Source of the DNA: Gammaproteobacteria bacterium
Lineage (GTDB): Bacteria > Pseudomonadota > Gammaproteobacteria > Ga0077536
NCBI GenBank assembly: GCA_021773835.1
Contig: JAJFJQ010000057.1
Coordinates: forward strand, 186,001-250,000
Reading direction: 5' to 3'
DNA: 64,000 nt
In this document: in pieces, positions 56,495 to 64,000 of the stretch
Numbering within the stretch: the stretch's first letter is position 1
How the letters are laid out: every line of letters begins with the position of its first letter
Position numbers and translations under genes: made by a program
Notes under the pieces: generated by a model
What the model was told of the DNA's origin: nothing
Databases searched by the model: none
What the model saw: only the letters and a program-made list of their open reading frames with translations

Positions 56495-57279
56495 CTCGAC
56501 AGACCGCCGTTTACCTTTAAGGTCTGACCAGAAACAAAGGACGATTCGTCGCAAGCGAGATAGACGGCGGCATGCGCGACGTCCTCCGGACGTCCAAAAC
56601 GCGCCAGTGGCGTCTGCTCGATTACCGCTGCGCGATAGGATGGGTCCATCTCGTTCTCTGCGAATGCAGTCTCAATCCAACCCGGTGCGATCTCGTTGAC
56701 CCGAATACTCGGCGCCAATGAACGCGCGAGCGAACGCGTATAGCCTGTCACGCCGGCCTTCACCGCAGCGAACATTTCTGGGTTTCGTCCTTTCATGCCG
56801 ATCAATGCGAGGTCCCACGACAGATTGATAATTGCTCCGCCCGTCTCGATTTCTGAGCTCGCCGCCGCGCAGCACATCATGGTTCCGCGAAGATCGACAT
56901 CGATCAGGCGCGCCAGTTTGTCCGCATCGGACAACGCGGCACCGGCACCGGTCAAGATATCGAAACCCGCGATATTCGCCCATACGTCGATACCACCGAG
57001 CACCGCTTTTGCTTCAGCGACTAGCTTCTGCACAGCCTGCGCTTCGCCTACGTCCGCGCCAAGGGCCCATGCCTGACCGCCACCGTCGGTAATGACTTCT
57101 ACGCACTCGGCCGCGGCTGACGCATTGCGATTATAGTGGACGACAACCTTGGCCCCCTCGCGCGCAAATGCCAATGCAACCGCGCGCCCAATTCCTCCGC
57201 TCGCGCCGGTCACTACCGCTCGCCGGTCGGCAAGTCTCATTGGATATTCGTCAACATATCGTTGTTCACTTACGCTCAT
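56491..57279 (-). CDS. SDR-family oxidoreductase with Phe in place of the catalytic Tyr
   Basis: The 262-residue protein has the SDR fold with the nucleotide motif TGASGGIGRA, a region like NNAG reading NIAG, and an intact C-terminal IAPGWIET and FVSGQTLKVNGG. The YxxxK motif reads FAAVK (Phe170, Lys174), and the codon for Phe is TTC. The catalytic serine lies in NLSW. Loss of the Tyr usually abolishes dehydrogenase activity. The start may be 57279 or 57240. It converges with egtB. Confidence 0.85.
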   Translation of the reverse strand: MSVSEQRYVDEYPMRLADRRAVVTGASGGIGRAVALAFAREGAKVVVHYNRNASAAAECVEVITDGGGQAWALGADVGEAQAVQKLVAEAKAVLGGIDVWANIAGFDILTGAGAALSDADKLARLIDVDLRGTMMCCAAASSEIETGGAIINLSWDLALIGMKGRNPEMFAAVKAGVTGYTRSLARSLAPSIRVNEIAPGWIETAFAENEMDPSYRAAVIEQTPLARFGRPEDVAHAAVYLACDESSFVSGQTLKVNGGLSS

Positions 57280-57420
57280 TACCGCTGTGCCGAGATTAGC
57301 ATAGCCGATCGTGTGGGCGGTCTATACGAGGGCTTAGATCCGATCAGAATTACGACCATTGATCCACAAAATGTCCGTGTAGAATGAAACGATCACCCAG
57401 CACAGGCGGTCTTAGGGCTC

Positions 57421-57924
57421 ATGTGGGACAAAAAATCCCGGTTTACGATGCTGGTGGAAGCCTTATCACCCGATCTTTACCGTTATGCGTATTGGCTCGT
57501 TGGCGATCAGGATATCGCCGAAGACCTAGTGCAGGAAACCTATATGCGGGCATGGCGGTCGCTAGATAGTCTGCGCGAAGCGGGTGCGGCTAAGGCATGG
57601 TTAATCACTACCCTGCGGCGAGAGAATGCACGCCGCTTTTCGCGAAAATCGCTGGAGCGAGTCGATGTTGATGTCGATACGCTTGAGGCCACGATTGGAT
57701 CGGACGATAAGCTGGAAGTCCGAGCGCTACACCAGGCATTACGTGATTTGTCCACAGATTACCGGGACCCGTTGCTACTTCAGGTGATCGGTGGCTTTAA
57801 CATACGCGAGATCGCCGAGGAGATGAATTTGAGTACAGGAGCGGTCACAACGCGACTCTTCAGGGCTCGTCAAAAGCTACGCGCAGCACTGGACGGTGAG
57901 CGCGACAGCGAGGTATCCAAGTAA
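57421..57924 (+). CDS. ECF-type RNA polymerase sigma factor
   Basis: The 167-residue protein has sigma region 2 (LYRYAYWLVGDQDIAEDLVQET) in parts LYRYAYWLVGDQ and DIAEDLVQETYMRAW, and region 4 with the helix-turn-helix IREIAEEMNLSTGAVTTRL. It lacks regions 1 and 3. The next gene overlaps by one base (TAATG), as usual for a sigma/anti-sigma pair. The target regulon is unknown. Confidence 0.92.
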   Translation: MWDKKSRFTMLVEALSPDLYRYAYWLVGDQDIAEDLVQETYMRAWRSLDSLREAGAAKAWLITTLRRENARRFSRKSLERVDVDVDTLEATIGSDDKLEVRALHQALRDLSTDYRDPLLLQVIGGFNIREIAEEMNLSTGAVTTRLFRARQKLRAALDGERDSEVSK

Positions 57925-58616
57925 TGGACTGTCTAAGCTTCCGACGGTCGATTCTCGCCGACCCCGGGTCGAATGACGATGCCATAGTCGAGCACGCGGA
58001 CGGCTGCAAGCACTGTCGCGATTTTAGGGCCGATATACGCCGATTAGACGCATCCATCATCCAAGCGATTAAAATACCAGTACCCGAATCGTTACCCGCG
58101 AAGATCCTGCTGCGGCAATCAAACAGACCTCGTAGAGCCAGTGGTTGGCGATGGGCGATAGCAATAGCGGCATGCTGCGTTGTCGCCATAGGTATTGGGC
58201 TACGCAGCGAAACCGCGGAATCTCCGGCACAGTGGCTGGGGGCAGTAAAGCGATACGTTGATCGCTCCGGGATCTCCACAGATCCAGCGGCACAGATCGC
58301 CCATCGCGACCTCAACGAGATCCTGAATCGAATAGGGGTTCATATGGATGAGAGTATCGGAACAGTGACCGCCGCCATCCCATGTCGGATCGGGAACCGC
58401 GCTGGCGCGCATCTGGTCATTACGGGTGACGGCGGCCCGGTTACGGTGCTAATAATGCCGGAAGCCGACTTGCCTCAAATAATCGAATTCAAAACGGCAA
58501 AATCGACTGGGGTCATCGCCCCATGTCCGCGCGGTAGCATCGCCATAGTTGGCGGTGCGACGGCGCCCATCAACAGCATTAAATCGAAAGTCGAAAAAGC
58601 GATCTCATTTATTTGA
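57924..58616 (+). CDS. DUF3379 membrane protein, candidate anti-sigma factor
   Basis: The 230-residue protein has an N-terminal cytoplasmic part with a HxxxCxxC motif (HADGCKHC) like zinc-containing anti-sigma domains. One transmembrane helix (WAIAIAACCVVAIGIGL, about 73-90) leads to a periplasmic C-terminal domain. DUF3379 proteins are usually encoded right after ECF sigma factors. The overlap with the sigma gene and the zinc-type motif support an anti-sigma role, which is inference. Confidence 0.8.
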   Translation: MDCLSFRRSILADPGSNDDAIVEHADGCKHCRDFRADIRRLDASIIQAIKIPVPESLPAKILLRQSNRPRRASGWRWAIAIAACCVVAIGIGLRSETAESPAQWLGAVKRYVDRSGISTDPAAQIAHRDLNEILNRIGVHMDESIGTVTAAIPCRIGNRAGAHLVITGDGGPVTVLIMPEADLPQIIEFKTAKSTGVIAPCPRGSIAIVGGATAPINSIKSKVEKAISFI

Positions 58617-58634
58617 GCGCTTGAATCCAGCGCC

Positions 58635-58940
58635 CTATTTCTTTTCTGCTGGCCAGCTTTGTTCTGCCACGATGTCACCCATTTCGCGCCCGGGAACCAA
58701 TTGCCCTTGATAAATGACATAACGGCCCCCGTCGCGTTTATCGACGGCAGGACTCTCGACCCAGATCCACATGTGGCCGGCAACGGTGTCGAGGATCAAG
58801 GCCTTTTCCGTTCCAAACTCATATCCCGGATGCAGAGGTACAACCTGATAACGTGATTCGGCCTGGCTGACCTCACTAAACACAAAGGCGGCGACAAACA
58901 ATACGCACGCGCGGAGGCATTCAATCGTCGGAAACTTCAT
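58635..58940 (-). CDS. Small secreted protein of unknown function
   Basis: The 101-residue protein has a signal peptide (ending near EVSQAES) and a short mature part with TVAGHMWIWVES, a pattern that could form a beta strand pair. I do not recognise the family. It starts 2 bases after the upstream secreted protein on the same strand, so both are one operon. Confidence 0.7.
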   Translation of the reverse strand: MKFPTIECLRACVLFVAAFVFSEVSQAESRYQVVPLHPGYEFGTEKALILDTVAGHMWIWVESPAVDKRDGGRYVIYQGQLVPGREMGDIVAEQSWPAEKK

Positions 58941-58942
58941 GG

Positions 58943-59917
58943 TTAGCTCTCGTACATCGATGTCAGGTAGACAATTTGATCCGGTAGCGTGATCACATGT
59001 TGTGATGTCCGCCCCCTAAGATTCGCTTTCACCCAAGGAATTGCGCCGCGCCAAACGCTCTCGGCACGCGACAACCTCGGGAGGAACATGCGAACAAAAT
59101 TTCCGTTTGCGTTGTAGGTAAGCTTTTGTTCTCGGCCCGCTGCAACCTGATCGATGCGTATAGCACGCCAATCGATAGGTTTATGATGGGCATCCAATGC
59201 GGCGAATGCTTCGACGAGTAAGCGCAATTCATGCACCAAGTCTAGACATGCGTCTTTCTTCAATTTCAGATGACGACGATCGTCGAAAACACATTGCAAT
59301 CCATCCGAACTCGCGTAGGTCGGCGGTGTTTTGCGGCCAAACTCCCAAGCGCCATCGAGCCTTGATGTGCGCTCGGCCACTCGGTCCTCAATCGTCGCCG
59401 CACGTTTGCGGCAATCGGAAAAGCGACATACGGTTTCCGCGATACTGCGCTCGAATACCACTTGGTCCTCGAGTCGCGGCGCACTGAGCATAACTTGCTG
59501 GCCATCGATAACCAGTCGGATCGCACTCGGAGGCTCATTGATGACGTGCACCACTGATCCGGGTCGGATCGAGTTGGCGATTGCTTGCAGTCGTTCGATG
59601 TAGCGAAGCGTGCCCGAACGCCAGCTCGGATCGAAGCTTGGTTGTGCGCCGATGATCGCGTTCGGATGTTCAATTTCATTCATGTAAGCATCGACCATGA
59701 TCTCAATGGCGACTTCGGCGAATCGTGATTTCGCGCCGAGATCACCGTTAACGACACTCGCGATAAGGTCTTGGAATTGATTAACGCCGATTTCCGGCCC
59801 CGCCACGAGGTCAGCAGTAAATTGCCGTGGTGATGCCGTTGCCAGCGCCGTGGTGCACAGCAACAGGACAGTGATGCTGGTTAATTGCGCCATTGACTTG
59901 GTGACACGCATTTTCAT
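58943..59917 (-). CDS. Secreted protein of unknown function
   Basis: The 324-residue protein has a signal peptide (MAQLTSITVLLLCTTALATA, cleavage near ASP) and a mature domain of mixed helix and strand. It has a Cys pair in CRFSDC and two other cysteines that could form disulfides in the periplasm. No domain or motif is recognised. It is the first gene of a pair with the 101-residue secreted protein. The position next to the ECF/DUF3379 pair, which converges on it, suggests a link, but there is no direct evidence. Confidence 0.75.
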   Translation of the reverse strand: MKMRVTKSMAQLTSITVLLLCTTALATASPRQFTADLVAGPEIGVNQFQDLIASVVNGDLGAKSRFAEVAIEIMVDAYMNEIEHPNAIIGAQPSFDPSWRSGTLRYIERLQAIANSIRPGSVVHVINEPPSAIRLVIDGQQVMLSAPRLEDQVVFERSIAETVCRFSDCRKRAATIEDRVAERTSRLDGAWEFGRKTPPTYASSDGLQCVFDDRRHLKLKKDACLDLVHELRLLVEAFAALDAHHKPIDWRAIRIDQVAAGREQKLTYNANGNFVRMFLPRLSRAESVWRGAIPWVKANLRGRTSQHVITLPDQIVYLTSMYES

Positions 59918-60101
59918 TGCGGACTGGAAACTATCCTATTTGTGGGTATAGCGGCTGCGCGGCCGATGTATTTAATCATCCCGGCCTCTGTCGCCACATA
60001 TACTACACCGAACGAAGGGCGGATTTTCTGGCAGTAGTTCTCGAATGTGGCTATCAGCTATCGCGGGCTTGGACCTCTCCTGCCGCAACTACGAATTCGG
60101 A

Positions 60102-60896
60102 TCACGAATTGAGCACGCTAAGCGCGGCGGCATGTAATGTTTTGTTCGCCGCGGCGAGAACGGTACCGCCCCCGCTGATCGGCGATCCATTCCAGTCAGT
60201 AATCACCCCGCCGGCTATTTCGACAATCGGTATCAACGCAGCAACGTCGTAGAAGCCAAGCCCGGCCTCCGCGACAATATCGATATATCCGGCCGCCAAC
60301 ATGCAATATGCGTAGCTATCGACCCCGAAACGAGTAAGCCGTGCGGTGCGTGCGAGCGCCGAAAACCGTGGCAATTCGAGTTCAGGCGAAAACATATCGG
60401 GTGAGGTCGCAAACACTGACGCGTCAGCCAAGCGCGAGACGCCACTCGTGTGTAATACCGTCGACCGCCCATCACCGTCGATCCGCTCGCTAGCGCCAAA
60501 GCCGCCGATAAAATACTCGCCCACGATGGGTTGGCTCATCAGACCGAGTATCGGCGCATTCGAATCGCACAGACCGATCAGTGTTGCCCAGGTAGGCAGT
60601 CCGCACAGAAAGGCCTTAGTTCCGTCTATCGGGTCGACTACCCACTGATACGGGGCATCAGGATTGAGCGGTGCAAGTTCTTCACCGCTCACTCCGTGGT
60701 CCGGATAACGGGCGATGATTGCACGTCGGATCGCATCTTCGGTCTCTCGGTCTGCGACCGTTACCGGATCAAATCCCGCAACAGATTTATTCTCAAACGA
60801 TAAGTTACTCCGAAAATGAGGCACCGTCGTTGCTGCCGAAACGGACACCAGTTCGCGAAGAAATTCGCGCAGTTCAAGTATATTTTTTTCGTCCAC
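60102..60896 (-). CDS. Inositol monophosphatase family, HisN-type histidinol-phosphatase
   Basis: The 264-residue protein has the metal motif VSGEELAP, WVVDPIDGTKAF and FYDVAALIPIVEIAGG, which are the three metal/substrate motifs. The sequence WVVDPIDGTKAFLCGLPTW matches the HisN subgroup that dephosphorylates histidinol phosphate. The GTG at 60896 is preferred because it gives the normal length; an open frame to 61019 adds a cysteine-rich leader without similarity. Without other his genes nearby, a different monophosphate substrate cannot be excluded. Confidence 0.85.
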   Translation of the reverse strand: MDEKNILELREFLRELVSVSAATTVPHFRSNLSFENKSVAGFDPVTVADRETEDAIRRAIIARYPDHGVSGEELAPLNPDAPYQWVVDPIDGTKAFLCGLPTWATLIGLCDSNAPILGLMSQPIVGEYFIGGFGASERIDGDGRSTVLHTSGVSRLADASVFATSPDMFSPELELPRFSALARTARLTRFGVDSYAYCMLAAGYIDIVAEAGLGFYDVAALIPIVEIAGGVITDWNGSPISGGGTVLAAANKTLHAAALSVLNS

Positions 60897-61049
60897 GACG
60901 CAGCTAACACTTCCCACATTACATGCCCCGCATGATGACACTGCGGCTCGTGTGAGTAAATTGAAGTGCGGTGTATTGATCTTGACCATGCACCCGCTCA
61001 TGATCGGGCTCCGTATCAACGTGCCGATTGAAGTGTGTGAGGGTTGTGT

Positions 61050-61916
61050 ATGAGTCGAATCTTATTGTTTCTAGCGACGAATTTCGCTGTGGTCATCGTG
61101 CTTTCGGTAGTCATGAGCCTACTTGGTCTGAACCAGCCCGATTCCGGCATGCTGCCAATGATTATCTTTGCCGCTGTGTTCGGTATGGGTGGCGCCTTTA
61201 TCTCGCTGTTGCTGTCCAAGCGAATGGCTTTGAGATCGACCGGCGCTCAGGTGATCGAAACGCCAAGTAATACAACCGAAGCTTGGTTGCTGGAAACGGT
61301 GATGCGCCAAGCCAATGAGGCGAACATTGGCATGCCCGATGTCGCCATCTTCGATTCTCCGGCGATGAATGCGTTCGCGACTGGCGCAAACCGTAACGAA
61401 GCCTTAGTCGCGGTAAGTTCGGGGCTGATGCAGAGCATGGACGAAGATGAGATCGAGGCGGTATTGGGTCACGAGATCAGCCATGTGGCGAACGGCGACA
61501 TGGTCACGCTGACCCTGATCCAAGGCGTGGTGAACACGTTTGTCATGGTTTTTGCCCGGGTCGCCGCCTCGGCGCTTAGCCGCGGTCGCGACGGGCACGG
61601 CAGTGGCGTTACCTACTTCATTGCTTACATGGCGGCCCAGGCGGTTTTGGGGTTTCTCGCCTCATTCATTGTGATGTGGTTCAGCCGCTATCGTGAATAT
61701 CGCGCCGACGAAGGCGGCGCACGACTTGCTAGCCGGGATAAGATGATCGCGGCCCTAGAACGACTGGGAGCCGGCCAGGTGAGTCCGCTGCCGGAATCCA
61801 TGGCAGCCTTCGGTATTGGTGCAGCGCTAAAACGCGGCTTAGGCGCCCTACTGCGTACCCACCCGCCCCTGTCGGCACGAATCGATGCGTTGCGCGCATT
61901 ACCGCAACAATATTGA
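61050..61916 (+). CDS. htpX: Membrane zinc protease HtpX
   Basis: HtpX degrades misfolded membrane proteins. The 288-residue protein has four hydrophobic helices, the zinc motif [13 protein letters not shown] (HEISH) and a third ligand segment with [13 protein letters not shown]. The ATG at 61050 follows GTGAGGG. The gene is alone and divergent from hisN. Confidence 0.95.
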   Translation: MSRILLFLATNFAVVIVLSVVMSLLGLNQPDSGMLPMIIFAAVFGMGGAFISLLLSKRMALRSTGAQVIETPSNTTEAWLLETVMRQANEANIGMPDVAIFDSPAMNAFATGANRNEALVAVSSGLMQSMDEDEIEAVLGHEISHVANGDMVTLTLIQGVVNTFVMVFARVAASALSRGRDGHGSGVTYFIAYMAAQAVLGFLASFIVMWFSRYREYRADEGGARLASRDKMIAALERLGAGQVSPLPESMAAFGIGAALKRGLGALLRTHPPLSARIDALRALPQQY

Positions 61917-61939
61917 TCTAGTTCGGTGCAATAAAACGA

Positions 61940-63361
61940 CTAGGTCTCGCCGTCGGCGATGTCACCGTAGATCGCAAAGACGCAATTGCCCCCAACGCGC
62001 TGCGCTCGGGTCAATGCATGATCGGCGACCTCTACCAGTTGCTGTTCGGTGTCCGGCGCCGATGGTACGAAGGTAGCAACGCCGAAACTCGCCGTCACAA
62101 CGCGTTCAACCGGGGCACCGGCGTGCAATATCGTGAGGTCATGTACCGCTTGGCGAATTGACTCTGCGATATCCAGTGCCGCTTCCTCAGTGGTGTCGGG
62201 AAGCAGTACCGAAATCTGTTCACCATTGGTGCGTGCGGTCAACTCACCCGGATGGTCGATGGAATTGCTGATAGTACGCGCGATCTTGATTACGCATTGA
62301 TCGCCGGCCAAATTACCATAGTGGTCGTTGTAGGAGCGGAATAGGTCAATATTGCAAATAATCAGTGATAGCGGGATCGCCGAATCCAAGGCGGTCTGCC
62401 ATTGTTGCGCCAGTACGCGGTCGAATTCCCGCCGATTCGAGAGACTCGTCAAGGGATCTTGGCGAGAGATAGTCTCAGCCTCGTCGCGCGCGGCGCGTAA
62501 CGCAATTTCGGCTTTTTTTCGCCGTTCGATCTCATCGGACAACTCCTCGACCAAGGAATCGCTACGCTTTCGCTGCGCATCAAAATGGTGAGCTAACTGC
62601 TCAAACAACACACGGTCGCGCGCCTGATCAACCATTGCTGCGTGTGTGCGGCGGGTTACTGCATAGAAATAAGTAAACAAGATCACGTTACCCAGCGCGA
62701 TGATGGTCTGGGTTGAATCACCCGAAAATAACAGCAGACACAGCAACGGTGTCATAGCCGGTATCGCGAAGGCGAGACCGGCAACGATAATTATCCCCTG
62801 TGACAACAGTATTGAACCGGCCAATCCAGCAAGCCACAAATTAGTCACCGCAAGCAGCCAGGTTTCACTACCTAATTCAAGCCACAGCGGCGTGATGCCA
62901 TACATCGCACCAAGCGCGATGAGCACCATGATGTTGAAACGCATCCAGCGGTTGTCCGACGGACGATTCGCGGCTCGGTATTTGGAGATCAATAGCAAGC
63001 GCAAACTGGCTAAGCTAAGTACCGCGGCGAGCCAGCCGAAGACCCCCGCATGAGGTACGAAATAAGCCAGTAACGCGGCGAACGACAACGTTGCAAGAAA
63101 AAACGGCAGCATGCCTTGCTCGGCATTATGCTGGATGGTCTGCAATCGGTATTCGTCGATGCGGCGGGTTATATCGGGCGGATCCCCATGTGGATAGTCG
63201 CGCGCCAACGCTGGCGAGTACGTCGCGCTGTTATCGTCAGTGCAATGTTCATCATTGCGGCTGCTACAAAAGGATGAAGATACGGCTCTCATTATTGGTA
63301 TCGCGACCGAGCAATGCTGATTACGGTTGCTTAAAGCTAATGGCTGTTCAAATTTAAGCAC
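61940..63361 (-). CDS. Membrane protein with degenerate GGDEF domain
   Basis: The 473-residue protein has about six hydrophobic helices (residues about 85-240), a coiled segment and a C-terminal GGDEF-type domain (about 300-470). The family entry motif is LTSLSNRREFDRVLA. The signature itself reads NGEQI (379-383) where GG[D/E]EF is expected, so cyclic di-GMP synthesis is doubtful. There is no EAL domain. The start may be later (Met24). It may bind GTP or serve as a sensor. Confidence 0.85.
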   Translation of the reverse strand: MLKFEQPLALSNRNQHCSVAIPIMRAVSSSFCSSRNDEHCTDDNSATYSPALARDYPHGDPPDITRRIDEYRLQTIQHNAEQGMLPFFLATLSFAALLAYFVPHAGVFGWLAAVLSLASLRLLLISKYRAANRPSDNRWMRFNIMVLIALGAMYGITPLWLELGSETWLLAVTNLWLAGLAGSILLSQGIIIVAGLAFAIPAMTPLLCLLLFSGDSTQTIIALGNVILFTYFYAVTRRTHAAMVDQARDRVLFEQLAHHFDAQRKRSDSLVEELSDEIERRKKAEIALRAARDEAETISRQDPLTSLSNRREFDRVLAQQWQTALDSAIPLSLIICNIDLFRSYNDHYGNLAGDQCVIKIARTISNSIDHPGELTARTNGEQISVLLPDTTEEAALDIAESIRQAVHDLTILHAGAPVERVVTASFGVATFVPSAPDTEQQLVEVADHALTRAQRVGGNCVFAIYGDIADGET

Positions 63362-63802
63362 TTGCCCAAATATTTAGGCCTAGCGCCATGTTGGTGCTAA
63401 TTGTGCGCCGAGCGTATCTCGCGAACTATGCACTAGTTCCGGTTTTTCGATCTAGGTCAAAAATAATTGCGACAAATTGCCTATAGCCGCACCAGCCAAG
63501 CGACAACTACGTTAGATTTCGGGAATCAAACTAGGCGATCGCCTTCCTACCACCAACGATGCACAAAGGTCAGGCGAGCCGAAGTTGGGCTATATGTGCC
63601 GATTGTTTCACTTGCTGGACCGTAGGATAGTTTCGCGGCTAATAATCAACCGATACGCACTATCGTCGCCACCAAGTTATCGGGTTATCATGCGCTCTCG
63701 GCGCTCCAGTAATGAGCGACAGAAGAAGATCGTGCTCGGATCAGGCCTCGCCGTCGAGCACTACTGACGCCGTTCCTCGATAACACGAAAAATAACGGAC
63801 CA
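63362..63802. other. Non-coding stretch before the RND exporter
   Basis: These 441 bases contain no credible gene, tRNA or strong terminator. They must hold the divergent promoters of the GGDEF-type gene and the exporter. Confidence 0.5.
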
Positions 63803-64000
63803 ATGAGTAATATCGTCTCCGCAATTTACGACCGCACGGTACTCCGATTTCCGCACATCACGCTCATCGTCCTCGCAGCAATACTCGCGTTTTTCGCGTT
63901 ATCGGCGCCGAGTTTCAAACTAGATGCGTCATCGGACGCGTTGCTACTCGAGAATGACAAGGACCTGCGTAACTTTCGCGACCTAGCCCAGCGTTATGGG
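63803..64000 (+). CDS. RND/MMPL family exporter, 5' part only
   Basis: The first 66 residues are visible before the window ends. A hydrophobic helix (ITLIVLAAILAFFAL) is followed by APSFKLDASSDALLLENDKD, the usual start of the first periplasmic loop in MMPL-type RND permeases of the hydrophobe/lipid exporter group. The rest lies beyond the window. Confidence 0.75.
   Translation, partial: MSNIVSAIYDRTVLRFPHITLIVLAAILAFFALSAPSFKLDASSDALLLENDKDLRNFRDLAQRYG

Overview
This is a contiguous chromosomal window from a gammaproteobacterium outside the Enterobacterales. Nearly every gene belongs to a bacterial housekeeping family. Several blocks keep classic gammaproteobacterial order: waaA-hldD-hldE, rpsP-rimM-trmD-rplS, metY-rimP-nusA-infB-rbfA-truB-rpsO-pnp, pcm-nlpD-rpoS, and dnaQ-rnhA-yafS-mltD. 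LPS (Kdo, heptose) genes, TolC, lipoproteins and DsbC indicate a Gram-negative envelope. I cannot name genus or family. I see no prophage, insertion sequence, CRISPR array or rRNA operon.

Layout. 0-9.7 kb: a protein related to the helical domain of YyaL/DUF255, a divergent Pcm-like methyltransferase, TolC, an isochorismatase-fold hydrolase, a glycine-zipper protein, the overlapping LPS-core genes and a DUF3108 protein. 9.7-18.1 kb: a PrsT-like TPR lipoprotein, DsbC, a Ser/Thr kinase fused to a cyclic-nucleotide-binding domain followed by a GspE/PilB-type ATPase, XerD and a small thioredoxin-fold protein. 18-30.2 kb: the translation and RNA block, read leftward, plus fthC and an initiator tRNA with its own promoter and terminator. 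30.7-37 kb: an isolated FliK-like/FlhB-C pair, a TPR lipoprotein, PBP1B, a lysine-rich histone-like protein and adenylate kinase. 37-47.4 kb: RpoS with NlpD and Pcm, ArgF/ArgD, a PuuD-like membrane protein with a newly noticed 31-residue companion, Grx4, DnaQ, RNase HI, a YafS-like methyltransferase and MltD. 47.4-57.3 kb: Aas, ArsM plus a TVP38/flavoprotein fusion, a creatininase-family protein, Apt, a TANGO2-like protein, EgtB and an SDR. 57.4-64 kb: an ECF sigma factor with a DUF3379 partner, two secreted proteins of unknown function, a HisN-type phosphatase, HtpX, a degenerate GGDEF protein and the start of an RND/MMPL exporter.

The strongest unexplained signal is at 35.4-36.1 kb. The lysine-rich ORF ends with a dnaX-type slippery heptamer (A AAA AAG) directly before its stop. 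The -1 frame then stays open for 71 codons of charged, helix-prone sequence and ends 74 bases before a perfect terminator hairpin. This suggests recoding by ribosomal frameshifting or transcript slippage, or else a one-base deletion. Other items worth attention are the ArsM/flavoprotein pair, the 31-residue membrane protein, several enzymes with altered catalytic residues (SDR, GGDEF, creatininase, Pcm-like), an initiator tRNA with an apparent U1-U72 mismatch, and a rod-like fold upstream of fthC where 6S RNA is usually encoded.
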